Shown here in pieces: positions 8,700 through 16,918 of a stretch of DNA of 64,000 nucleotides (within the stretch, counting starts at the first letter, position 1; every line of letters begins with the position of its first letter). This DNA comes from an uncultured Clostridia bacterium (GTDB taxonomy: Bacteria; Bacillota; Clostridia; Oscillospirales; Acutalibacteraceae). The stretch spans positions 62,001-126,000 of the forward strand of contig CALGRR010000004.1 in NCBI GenBank assembly GCA_937880805.1. Reading direction: 5' to 3'. The notes beneath the pieces are model-generated. The model worked only from the letters and a program-made list of their open reading frames with translations. It had not been told where the DNA came from and searched no databases. A program made the translations under genes and the position numbers.

Positions 8700-9447
8700 A
8701 CAGGTAATGCGGATTACGATGGACGGTGTGCAAATGTTAATCAAGCTGTCAGGTGACAGCGCTGAACGATTACAGCGAATGATTACCCTTGCACTCAAAG
8801 ACAACAATACACCTTCAAAGGGTAAGGCTTCACTCAAAAAAATGCTCAAATCCAACAGTGCAGTAAAGGTCTTTGAAATAAAAGACAAGGATTTGAAAAA
8901 GTTTTGTGAGGCTGCTAAAAAATACGGCGTTATGTATCACGTTCTCAAAGATAAAAACAGCAACGATGGTAAATGTGACATTATGGTAAGAGAAGAAGAT
9001 GCAGCAAAGGTGAACAGAATTTTTGAGCGATTCAGTCTTGGTGCAAACAATAAAGCCATTGTTCGTGACGCTCTTGACAAAGCAAAGAATTCTCAAAAGG
9101 AAGTTCCTATGAGAAGTCAGCCCGGTAAAACACCCGATGACAAATTTGTCGAAATGCTGTTTAACAATCCACCGCAGAAAGAGAAGCCGTTCAACGAAAA
9201 CCCTTCTGTGGCAAAGACGGAAAAATCCCGTCTGTCCGAGCCTACTTTCGGGGAACGAAACAACCATATATCCCCCTCAGAACGGGATTGGACAAATTCG
9301 AAGGCTGAATCCCGCCCGTCAGTTCGTGCAAGGTTAAAAGAGATTAAAGCCGAGCAGAACAGGGCAAAAAGTGAAGCCGCCGAAATCAAAACACCAACCA
9401 AAAAGAAATCCAAAAAGAAAGGAGTCAAAGATAATGTCAGATCTTGA
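8674..9447 (+). CDS. PcfB-like protein (DUF3801)
   Basis: The 257-residue protein has the PcfB/DUF3801 domain in residues 1-125 (MRITMDGVQMLIKL, then the VFEIKDKDLKKFCEAAKKYG block) and a basic, disordered C-terminal half rich in Lys, Ser and Pro. In the Enterococcus pCF10 system PcfB-type proteins interact with the coupling protein and help recruit the relaxosome. Its place between relaxase and VirD4 coupling protein fits. It overlaps both neighbours (26 bp with the relaxase, 14 bp with the ArdC-like gene), which points to tight translational coupling. Confidence 0.8.
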   Translation: MSSSGEAAEQVMRITMDGVQMLIKLSGDSAERLQRMITLALKDNNTPSKGKASLKKMLKSNSAVKVFEIKDKDLKKFCEAAKKYGVMYHVLKDKNSNDGKCDIMVREEDAAKVNRIFERFSLGANNKAIVRDALDKAKNSQKEVPMRSQPGKTPDDKFVEMLFNNPPQKEKPFNENPSVAKTEKSRLSEPTFGERNNHISPSERDWTNSKAESRPSVRARLKEIKAEQNRAKSEAAEIKTPTKKKSKKKGVKDNVRS

Positions 9448-10336
9448 CGATATTATTATGAATGAACAGAACGGAACACAGGCTAACAAAAAAGAGCAGC
9501 CTGCGGAAACCAAAAACGAAAAATCGTTTGATAAGGAGGCTTGGGCAAAACGCAGGCAGGAAATCAAGAACGATGTTTATGCTATGCTTGACAAAGCATC
9601 AAGCAGTCTTTCCGACCCGCTTAACTATGTTCGTTATCTTGCAGTACAGAGCCGCTTTGACAGATATGCTGTCAGTAATTCTCTGTTGGTTGCACACCAG
9701 ATGCCCGAAGCACTTAAACTCCGTGACTTGGAGGCGTGGAACAAGGCAGGTGTATATATCAAGAAAAATGAAACAGGTATATATATCCTTGAACCCGGCA
9801 AAGAGTTCAAACGTGAGGACGGAAGTGTAGGAACTTACTATGAGCCTAAAAAGGTTTTCGACATCACACAGACTACCGCCGTTCAGAAAATACCGCCCAA
9901 GAAAAGATACAATGAGCGTGTGCTTATTAAAGCACTCGTCAACACATCACCCGTACCCGTTGAAATCCGAAATGACCTTCCCGAAAATGTTTCGGCACTT
10001 TATAGAAGCGAAGATAAGGTTATTCATATCAGACAGGGTATGAAGGGTGACGACATCTTCCGTGCATTGTCAAAGGAAATTGCCCATGCGAGATTGGACA
10101 AGGGCGATTACAGCCGTGACAAATGCGAAGTAGCTGCATACGGTATTGCTTTTATCTCTTGTGCAAGAGCAGGTATAGACCCTGCTGACATTGACAGAAA
10201 GAAAAACCCGTTTGAGGGTAAAACCCCGAAGGACATAAGACAGGAACTTTCTGCAATTCGTGATGAAGCAAACAGTATGTCACAGAGTATGTCAAAAATA
10301 CTTGAAGCAAAGAACAAAAACAGAGATGCAAGATAA
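9434..10336 (+). CDS. ArdC-like antirestriction / ssDNA-binding protein
   Basis: About 300 residues. Residues 30-150 match the N-terminal ArdC domain: the helix around VRYLAVQSRFDRYAVSNSLL, then LEAWNKAGVYIKKNE and the strand GIYILEPGKEF. ArdC proteins bind single-stranded DNA and protect incoming DNA from restriction during conjugation. The usual C-terminal metallopeptidase HExxH is not present; the equivalent place reads EIAHARLD, so peptidase activity is doubtful. Start at 9434 follows GAAAGGAG. It overlaps pcfB and is followed 12 bp later by a small gene in the same operon. Confidence 0.75.
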   Translation: MSDLDDIIMNEQNGTQANKKEQPAETKNEKSFDKEAWAKRRQEIKNDVYAMLDKASSSLSDPLNYVRYLAVQSRFDRYAVSNSLLVAHQMPEALKLRDLEAWNKAGVYIKKNETGIYILEPGKEFKREDGSVGTYYEPKKVFDITQTTAVQKIPPKKRYNERVLIKALVNTSPVPVEIRNDLPENVSALYRSEDKVIHIRQGMKGDDIFRALSKEIAHARLDKGDYSRDKCEVAAYGIAFISCARAGIDPADIDRKKNPFEGKTPKDIRQELSAIRDEANSMSQSMSKILEAKNKNRDAR

Positions 10337-10348
10337 AGGAGTTTGCCG

Positions 10349-10540
10349 ATGAAATCTGATAAACGAGTAATAACCGTTGACAGCTTTGAACACGATTTAC
10401 TCATAAACGGTTTCAATGAGTTTCGCAACAAACTTCTTGAAGAGGATAAGCCGCTTGAAGATGTTGACAATCTTCTTATCAAAATCATAGACGCACCGTT
10501 CGCAAGAGAAAAGAGGCGATTTGACCGTGAGGCAAGATAA
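10349..10540 (+). CDS. Small hypothetical ICE protein before virD4
   Basis: A 63-residue charged helical protein with AAAGGAG before its ATG and the coupling-protein start overlapping its end. It has no recognised domain. The length and position are conserved-looking for clostridial transfer operons, where a short gene often precedes the VirD4/TraG gene. Function unknown. Confidence 0.5.
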   Translation: MKSDKRVITVDSFEHDLLINGFNEFRNKLLEEDKPLEDVDNLLIKIIDAPFAREKRRFDREAR

Positions 10541-12359
10541 GTTTTCAAAGACTAATCTAATTCTTTATGCCTGCGGCTTAATTCCCGTTGTTTGGCTCGG
10601 TATGCTGATAGCACCATATATAAACGGTGGACTTGTCAGTATTGTAAATAATCTTTCCGTTGCTTTTGCTAATCCCCTAAACATAACATTTTGTGAGGAC
10701 AGCTTAAAAACTGTCCTCATTTTAATTGTGGTGTATGTCATAGGTATCGGCATATATCTTTCAAGTGAAAAGAATTACCGTAGACGGGAAGAACACGGCT
10801 CGGCAAAATGGGGTAAAACTGATGTAATAAGGAAAAAGTATCTTAATAAAGAAGATATAACCCAAAACAAAATCTTAACTCAAAACACAGCCATAGGACT
10901 TGACGGCAGAGTACACAGACGAAATCTTAATATACTTTGTTGCGGTGGCAGCGGAGCCGGTAAGACACGTTTCTTCGCCAAAGTCAACGTAATTAATGCT
11001 AATACCTCTTTTATTGTCCTTGACCCCAAAGGCGAATTACTCCGTGACACGGGCAATCTTCTCAAAGCAAAAGGATATGAGATTAAGGTTATAGACCTTA
11101 TAAATATGGAAAAGAGTGACTGCTACAACCCGTTTGTCTATATCAAAGATGACAATGATATTCAGCGACTCGTCACCAACCTTTTCAAGAATACAACTCC
11201 TAAAGGCTCTCAATCTCAAGACCCGTTTTGGGACCAAGCGGCAAGTATGCTCTTGAAGGCACTCATATCTTTTCTACACTACGAAGCACCGCCTGAAGAA
11301 CAGAACTTTTCAATGGTACTTGAAATGCTACGAGAGGGCGATGTTAGTGAGGAGGATGAAAACCTTGAAAGTCCGCTTGACAGGTTGTTCAACGAACTTG
11401 AAGTAAACAAGCCTAATCACATCGCACTTAAATATTACCGTTCTTATCATAAAGGCTCGGGTAAAACACTTAAATCAATTCAGATCACATTACTTGCCCG
11501 CCTTGAAAAGTTCGATTTAACATCTCTTGCGTCTATGACACAAACCGATGAAATGAACTTGACGAGCATAGGAGAAAAGAAAACTGCCGTCTTTGCGGTT
11601 ATCCCCGACAATGACAGCAGTTTTAATTTTATAGTCGGTATGCTCTACACACAGTTATTTCAGCAGTTATATAACTTGGCTGACTTCAAGCATTCGGGCA
11701 GACTACCCGTTCATGTTCATTTCATAATGGACGAGTTTGCCAATGTTGCCTTGCCCGATGACTTCGACAAACTTTTGGCAACAATGCGTTCCCGTGAAAT
11801 ATCCGTGTCAATTATCATTCAGAATATGGCACAATTAAAGGCACTGTTTGAGAAACAGTGGGAAAGCATAGTCGGTAACTGTGACGAGTTTTTATATCTC
11901 GGCGGTAATGAGCAGTCAACACACGAATATGTTTCAAAGCTGCTCGGCAAAGAAACCATTGATACAAATACCTACGGTCAATCCCGAGGACGTAACGGCA
12001 GTTATTCAACAAACTATCAGATTACGGGACGTGAGCTTCTCACTCCCGATGAAGTGCGAATGTTGGATAACAAGTATGCTCTGTTATTTATCCGAGGTGA
12101 AAGACCGATTCTCGACCTAAAGTATGACATACTAAAACACCCTAATGTGGGACTTACAACAGACGGACACGGAAAGCCGTATATTCACGGATTCTCTGAA
12201 TATTCTGTCGGTAATCTCACTTGTTCAAAATCTTCTCAGTCTGAAACAGAGAATGTTAATGAAACAACTGATGAAGATGCAAATTATATCATTTATTCAA
12301 GCGAAGAAATTGAAGATTTTTTAATGAATTATAAGGAGGAAGAATCTAATGAAGAATAA
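10527..12359 (+). CDS. virD4: VirD4/TraG-type type IV coupling protein
   Basis: About 610 residues. Two N-terminal membrane helices (about residues 10-35 and 60-80) are followed by a Walker A (GGSGAGKTR, about 140-148), a Walker B (FIMDEFAN, about 398-405) and the conserved tail motif of TraG/VirD4 ATPases. It is the membrane hexamer that delivers the relaxase-DNA complex to the secretion channel. The GTG at 10527 was chosen for spacing from AAGAGGCG; a TTG at 10521 is possible. The end overlaps the Maff2 gene by 11 bp. Confidence 0.92.
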   Translation: MRQDKFSKTNLILYACGLIPVVWLGMLIAPYINGGLVSIVNNLSVAFANPLNITFCEDSLKTVLILIVVYVIGIGIYLSSEKNYRRREEHGSAKWGKTDVIRKKYLNKEDITQNKILTQNTAIGLDGRVHRRNLNILCCGGSGAGKTRFFAKVNVINANTSFIVLDPKGELLRDTGNLLKAKGYEIKVIDLINMEKSDCYNPFVYIKDDNDIQRLVTNLFKNTTPKGSQSQDPFWDQAASMLLKALISFLHYEAPPEEQNFSMVLEMLREGDVSEEDENLESPLDRLFNELEVNKPNHIALKYYRSYHKGSGKTLKSIQITLLARLEKFDLTSLASMTQTDEMNLTSIGEKKTAVFAVIPDNDSSFNFIVGMLYTQLFQQLYNLADFKHSGRLPVHVHFIMDEFANVALPDDFDKLLATMRSREISVSIIIQNMAQLKALFEKQWESIVGNCDEFLYLGGNEQSTHEYVSKLLGKETIDTNTYGQSRGRNGSYSTNYQITGRELLTPDEVRMLDNKYALLFIRGERPILDLKYDILKHPNVGLTTDGHGKPYIHGFSEYSVGNLTCSKSSQSETENVNETTDEDANYIIYSSEEIEDFLMNYKEEESNEE

Positions 12360-12696
12360 TTCTATCACAAAGAAGGAAAAAATGCCCCTGCAGGGCAATG
12401 TAAGAAAGGGTTTTAAACTGTTTGTGTCAATCGTTGTATGCCTTACAATGATTTTCACACTTGCAGTTACAGCCTTTGCCGCTGACGATCCCGTAGCCGT
12501 TGTAAACAATCTCTCGACCTTTATTTTCGGTCTTATCCGTGCTGTAGGTCTTATCATTCTCGGCTTCGGTATTGTGCAGGTCGGTCTCTCGCTCAAATCT
12601 CACGACCCCTCACAGAGAGCCAACGGTTTCCTTACGGTTGCAGGTGGTATTGTGATTACCTTTGCAAAAGAAATTCTTGATTTAATCGTAGGATAA
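12349..12696 (+). CDS. Maff2-family protein, VirB2-like pilin candidate
   Basis: The 115-residue protein has an N-terminal signal-type helix (about residues 24-44, ending FTLAVTAFAA), then two hydrophobic segments (about 55-75 and 90-112) with a short basic loop between. This is the pattern of Maff2 proteins in clostridial conjugative elements, compared with VirB2-type pilins or channel components. AAGGAGGAAG precedes the ATG. It overlaps virD4 and is followed by a short gap before the TrbL-like gene. Confidence 0.8.
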   Translation: MKNNSITKKEKMPLQGNVRKGFKLFVSIVVCLTMIFTLAVTAFAADDPVAVVNNLSTFIFGLIRAVGLIILGFGIVQVGLSLKSHDPSQRANGFLTVAGGIVITFAKEILDLIVG

Positions 12697-12753
12697 CGCA
12701 AAACGGTGGGGCAGTAATTCTGCTCCGCCGTACAATCCGAAAGGAGGGATTTA

Positions 12754-13593
12754 ATGGAGTCAAGTAATTGGGTAGTACAAAATTTGCAAAACTCTCTTGA
12801 AACTTGGAATGACAAACTCAGTGAAATATGGCTTCTTATAACTCAATCTCCCGAAGAATTTAAAGGCGGAACAATTTGGAATGTTATAACTGATATACAC
12901 GGCGCACTTCAAGCGATAGGATATTCGCTTTTAGTGCTGTTTTTTGTTGTCGGTGTTATGAAAACCTGCGGTAATTTCGCTGAAATGAAAAGACCTGAAA
13001 TTGCCGTAAAGATGTTTATACGATTTGTTCTCGCCAAAGCTGCAATAAGTTATGGCTTGGAGTTGATGATGGCTCTGTTTAATATCGTGCAAGGGGTTGT
13101 TGCAAAAATTATGGCGACTTCGGGACTTGCAGATGTATCTCAAACAGTATTGCCGGAATCAATTATCAAATCAATAGAAGAGTGCGGATTTTGGGAAAGT
13201 GTACCTCTATGGGCAGTTACACTCATAGGCAGTTTGTTTATAACTGTGCTTTCATTTGTAATGATAATGACCGTTTACGGACGTTTCTTCAAAATCTATC
13301 TTTATACCGCAATCGCACCTGTTCCCTTATCTGCGTTTGCGGGCGAAACCTCATCTTCCATTGGTAAGAGTTTCATAAAGTCATATGCCGCAGTTTGTTT
13401 GGAAGGAGCAATAATCGTACTCGGTTGTATTATCTTCTCAATCTTTGCTGATTCACCGCCAGTTGTTGATGAAGCAGCTGCAGCAGTAAATCAGGTATGG
13501 AGTTATGTCGGTGAACTTATATTTAATATGATTGTTCTTGTCGGCACAGTAAAGATGGCAGACCGAGTTGTTAAGGAAATGATGGGTTTATAA
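12754..13593 (+). CDS. TrbL/VirB6-like conjugal transfer membrane protein
   Basis: A 279-residue polytopic membrane protein with about six hydrophobic helices (near residues 50-70, 85-110, 140-170, 185-205, 215-240 and 250-270). The pattern, size and position between Maff2 and PrgI fit the TrbL/VirB6 family that forms the inner-membrane platform of the type IV secretion channel. GAAAGGAGG precedes the start. The next ICE core gene, prgI, is 650 bp away because a regulator cassette is inserted. Confidence 0.8.
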   Translation: MESSNWVVQNLQNSLETWNDKLSEIWLLITQSPEEFKGGTIWNVITDIHGALQAIGYSLLVLFFVVGVMKTCGNFAEMKRPEIAVKMFIRFVLAKAAISYGLELMMALFNIVQGVVAKIMATSGLADVSQTVLPESIIKSIEECGFWESVPLWAVTLIGSLFITVLSFVMIMTVYGRFFKIYLYTAIAPVPLSAFAGETSSSIGKSFIKSYAAVCLEGAIIVLGCIIFSIFADSPPVVDEAAAAVNQVWSYVGELIFNMIVLVGTVKMADRVVKEMMGL

Positions 13594-13598
13594 TTGTA

Positions 13599-13643
13599 TT
13601 GACAATCTTGTGAAACAATGTTAAAATATTGGCGAAATGCCAA
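13599..13643 (+). promoter_or_regulatory. Sigma-70 promoter with palindromic operator for the XRE gene
   Basis: TTGACA (13599-13604), a 17-bp spacer and TAAAAT (13622-13627), a nearly consensus promoter. The palindrome TTGGC-gaaat-GCCAA (13629-13643) lies directly after the -10 box, where a bound repressor would block transcription. The following gene encodes an XRE repressor, so autoregulation is likely. Confidence 0.75.
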
Positions 13644-13669
13644 CACAACTTTAATTAAGGGATGGATTT

Positions 13670-14170
13670 ATGGAATTATACTCAAAACTAAAAGATTTTC
13701 GTTTAAAGAAAGGTTTTACGCAAAAACAAGTTGCAGAAGCAATTAACATCGACACATCAACCTATGCACATTACGAATCTGGCAGAAGAACCCCAAATGC
13801 AAAAATATGGGTTAAGATTTGTGAATTTCTTGATATGCCTGTTTTTCCTGCGAAAATTCAAGTTGTTTATCCTGAAAATATAATTGAAGACTTTAAAAAA
13901 TGTATAGAAAATAATGGCAAAGCAACAAATTCGTATCATGAAAACAATAGACGCTATAATGAAATCAATATGACACTTGAAAAGATTTTGGCAATTCGTA
14001 ATGAAGCACTGGGCATTTTAGATCTGGTAGACGATAGTCCTTTATTGAATCAAAATTATAATAATACTGCTATTTTAAATGTTGCTCTTGACGTTCGAGT
14101 TGAAATGTTGATTGAAGATGCACTTAAGCATATGACAATACTAATAAACGAAAATGCAAAATTAATTTAA
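13670..14170 (+). CDS. XRE-family helix-turn-helix regulator inserted in the transfer operon
   Basis: Residues 5-60 form a Cro/C1-type helix-turn-helix (KGFTQKQVAEAINIDTSTYA, then YESGRRTPN). The remaining ~105 residues are helical and may be for dimerisation or sensing. It has its own promoter with an operator-like palindrome and is followed by a perfect 14-bp terminator hairpin, so it is an independent cassette between the TrbL-like and prgI genes. Its codon use is more AT-rich than its neighbours, a sign of separate acquisition. It could regulate transfer or itself. Confidence 0.8.
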   Translation: MELYSKLKDFRLKKGFTQKQVAEAINIDTSTYAHYESGRRTPNAKIWVKICEFLDMPVFPAKIQVVYPENIIEDFKKCIENNGKATNSYHENNRRYNEINMTLEKILAIRNEALGILDLVDDSPLLNQNYNNTAILNVALDVRVEMLIEDALKHMTILINENAKLI

Positions 14171-14189
14171 AACAACTATACAAATAATC

Positions 14190-14228
14190 AATGATTGTTA
14201 TCTTTTAGATGGCAATCATTTTATTTTT
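14190..14228 (+). terminator. Terminator between the XRE cassette and prgI
   Basis: A 14-bp stem (AATGATTGTTATCT with AGATGGCAATCATT, two G-U pairs) and a 3-nt loop, followed by TTATTTTT. It ends only 16 bp before the prgI start, so it should reduce read-through into the VirB4 operon. Confidence 0.85.
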
Positions 14229-14243
14229 AGGAGGATCCAAGAA

Positions 14244-14630
14244 TTGGAAGTAAAAATAAACCGTGAAATCCGCGATTACACAGAAGCGGTATATTTTGGA
14301 CTGTCATTAAGACAGTTTATTTTTTCAGTTCTTGCCTGCGGTGTTGCCGTAGGCTTGTACTTTTTATTAAGACCGTTTTTCGGTATTGAAACCTTGAGTT
14401 GGGTTTGCATTTTGGGTGCCGCCCCCTTTGCGGCAATAGGCTTTTTCAAGTATCACGGTATGACAGCAGAAAAAGTGTTATTCACATATCTTCGTTCCGA
14501 GATACTTATGCCCAAAGAAATCAAATTCATCTCAAAGAACATTTATGACGAAATAGAAAGGAGTGAATCAGATGTTCGACCTGATAGGAACAATAAAGAA
14601 AAAAACAGGCTTCGCAGAAATGCTTGGTGA
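14244..14630 (+). CDS. prgI: PrgI-family protein (VirB3-like)
   Basis: A 128-residue protein with two membrane helices (about residues 22-42 and 48-70) and the PrgI signature around NREIRDYTEAVYFGLSLRQ. PrgI proteins are thought to be the VirB3 equivalent of Gram-positive type IV systems and come directly before VirB4, as here. The start is TTG at 14244, 8 nt after AGGAGGA. Its 3' end overlaps the virB4 frame by 59 bp. Confidence 0.85.
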   Translation: MEVKINREIRDYTEAVYFGLSLRQFIFSVLACGVAVGLYFLLRPFFGIETLSWVCILGAAPFAAIGFFKYHGMTAEKVLFTYLRSEILMPKEIKFISKNIYDEIERSESDVRPDRNNKEKNRLRRNAW

Positions 14631-16917
14631 CGGTTTAACCGTTCCTAAATCCGTGCAAGATGTAATCAGAATTGATGCTGTCTATTCTGACGGTATCTTT
14701 ATGACTGGCAGAGAACATTTTTCAAAGACCTTCAAGTTTACGGATATTAACTATGCTGTATCAAGTAAAGAAGATAAGGAAACAAACTTTTTAAGGTACA
14801 GCGAAATTTTGAACTCTCTTGAAAATGGTGTTTCAAGTCAGATAACCATTGTCAACAGAAAGCTCAAAAAGACCGAACTTAAAGAAATGGCTTTGCTTGA
14901 AAATGCAAACGACGGCAAAGACAAATACCGTAAAGAAATCAACGATATGCTGACAATGCTCGCCAACGGTGCAAATGCCATTGTGCAGGATAAATATATT
15001 ACTGTTACGGTGCAGAAGAAGTCCATACAGGAAGCAAGAACACATTTCGCCCGTATAGGTGCAGATTTAACGGCTCATTTATCAAGACTTGGCTCCAAAT
15101 GCACCGAACTCAATCTTACCGAGCGACTTCGCATAATTCACGATTTCTGCAGACCTAATGAGGTTGCAGATTATCGCTTTGATTTAAGAGATACAATGCG
15201 AAAGGGACAAAACTTTAAGGACTATATTGCCCCGGATGGCTTTGAGTTTAAAGCGGACTATTTCAAAGTCGGTGACAAATTCGCCCGTGTTCTGTTTATT
15301 CGTGATTATCCCTCTTATGTAAAAGACAGCGTTGTATGGGAGCTTACGGACACAAACCGTAATATGATATTTAATTACGATATTATCCCTGTTTCAACGG
15401 AAGAAGCACAGAAATTCGGTGAAAAGCAGGCTCTCGGCATTGAAACCAATATCGCAAACTATCAGCGAAAGCAGAACGCAAACAACAACTACACCTCTGT
15501 TATTCCCTATGACCTTGAACAGCAGAGAAAAGAGATCCGTGAGTTTCTTGATGACCTCACAACCCGTGACCAAAAGATGTTTAAGGTTGTACTTACTGTT
15601 ATGCACACAGCCGATACACTTGAAGAACTCAATAACGATACTGAGGCTATAACTGCTATGGGCAGAAAGCACATGTGTCAGATTGGTGTTCTTAAATATC
15701 AGCAGCTTGAAGGCTTTAATGCTACACTACCCATTGTCATAAACAAAATTGAAGCAAGGCGAACTCTTACAACAGAGAGCCTTGCTGTTTTTATGCCCTT
15801 TAAAGTACAGGAAATTCAACACGAAGGCGGAATTTTCCAAGGCGTTAATGTTATCTCCAAGAATATGATTATCGTAAATCGCAGATTCCTTCTCAACGGT
15901 AATTCCTTTATTCTTGGTGTTTCGGGTAGTGGTAAATCCTTTACGGCAAAAGAAGAAGTTGTGTCGTTGTTATTATCAACGGATGCTGATGTCATTATCA
16001 TTGACCCCGAGCGAGAGTATAAACCTCTTGTTGAAGCGATGGACGGACAGGTTATTCAGCTTTCAGCAACAAGTAAAAATCACATAAACTGCCTTGATAT
16101 TAACAAAGACTATGCAGACGGTGCTAGTCCTATTGCATTAAAGGCGGAGTTTGTACTTTCCCTCTTTGAGCAGGTTATGGGACAAGGAAAGGTTGAAGCA
16201 ATGCAGAAATCTATCATTGACCGTTGTCTGTCCAAAGTGTACGCACATTATCTCAAGCGAAGTTACAAGGGTAAACCGCCTACACTTATAGACCTTTGCG
16301 ATTGCCTCAGAGAGCAGGAAGAACCCGAAGCACAGGAACTTGCAACTGCAATGGAACTCTTTGCAAGTGGCTCACAGAACACATTTGCTAAACAGACAAA
16401 TGTTAATGTCAACAACAGACTTATTTGTTATGACATTCTTGACCTCGGCAGTCAGCTTATGCCCATCGGTATGCTTGTAGTTCTTGACAGCATACTCAAC
16501 CGTATTACCGCCAACCGTGCAGCAGGTAGAGAAACATATATTTTCATTGACGAAATCTATCTTCTTTTCCAGCACGAATACTCGGCAAACTTCCTCTTTA
16601 CTTTATGGAAACGAGTAAGAAAGTACGGTGCATTTGCTACGGGCATCACGCAGAATGTTTCCGACCTTCTTCAGAGCCATACAGCACGAACAATGCTCGC
16701 AAACTCTGAATTTATAACTATGCTCAATCAGGGCGGTACAGACAAGGAAGACCTTGCAAATCTTCTGCAAATCAGCGAAACACAGATGACACACATCACC
16801 AATGTTGAAGCAGGTCACGGACTTGTTAAGGTCGGCTCTGCTCTCGTTCCCTTTGAGCGTAAATTTCCCAAAGATACAGAACTGTATAAACTTATGACTA
16901 CAAAGCTGGGTGAGTGA
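14572..16917 (+). CDS. virB4: VirB4/TraE-type conjugation ATPase
   Basis: The 781-residue protein is the main energising ATPase of the mating channel. The Walker A (GVSGSGKSFTAK) is near residue 450 and the Walker B (YIFIDEIYLLF) near residue 657; ITQNVSDLL, typical of the family, follows. The N-terminal ~400 residues are the VirB4 core. Start at 14572 after GAAAGGAG. It directly precedes the M23 hydrolase gene, with 1 bp between. Length and order match clostridial ICE VirB4 proteins. Confidence 0.93.
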   Translation: MFDLIGTIKKKTGFAEMLGDGLTVPKSVQDVIRIDAVYSDGIFMTGREHFSKTFKFTDINYAVSSKEDKETNFLRYSEILNSLENGVSSQITIVNRKLKKTELKEMALLENANDGKDKYRKEINDMLTMLANGANAIVQDKYITVTVQKKSIQEARTHFARIGADLTAHLSRLGSKCTELNLTERLRIIHDFCRPNEVADYRFDLRDTMRKGQNFKDYIAPDGFEFKADYFKVGDKFARVLFIRDYPSYVKDSVVWELTDTNRNMIFNYDIIPVSTEEAQKFGEKQALGIETNIANYQRKQNANNNYTSVIPYDLEQQRKEIREFLDDLTTRDQKMFKVVLTVMHTADTLEELNNDTEAITAMGRKHMCQIGVLKYQQLEGFNATLPIVINKIEARRTLTTESLAVFMPFKVQEIQHEGGIFQGVNVISKNMIIVNRRFLLNGNSFILGVSGSGKSFTAKEEVVSLLLSTDADVIIIDPEREYKPLVEAMDGQVIQLSATSKNHINCLDINKDYADGASPIALKAEFVLSLFEQVMGQGKVEAMQKSIIDRCLSKVYAHYLKRSYKGKPPTLIDLCDCLREQEEPEAQELATAMELFASGSQNTFAKQTNVNVNNRLICYDILDLGSQLMPIGMLVVLDSILNRITANRAAGRETYIFIDEIYLLFQHEYSANFLFTLWKRVRKYGAFATGITQNVSDLLQSHTARTMLANSEFITMLNQGGTDKEDLANLLQISETQMTHITNVEAGHGLVKVGSALVPFERKFPKDTELYKLMTTKLGE

Positions 16918-16918
16918 T

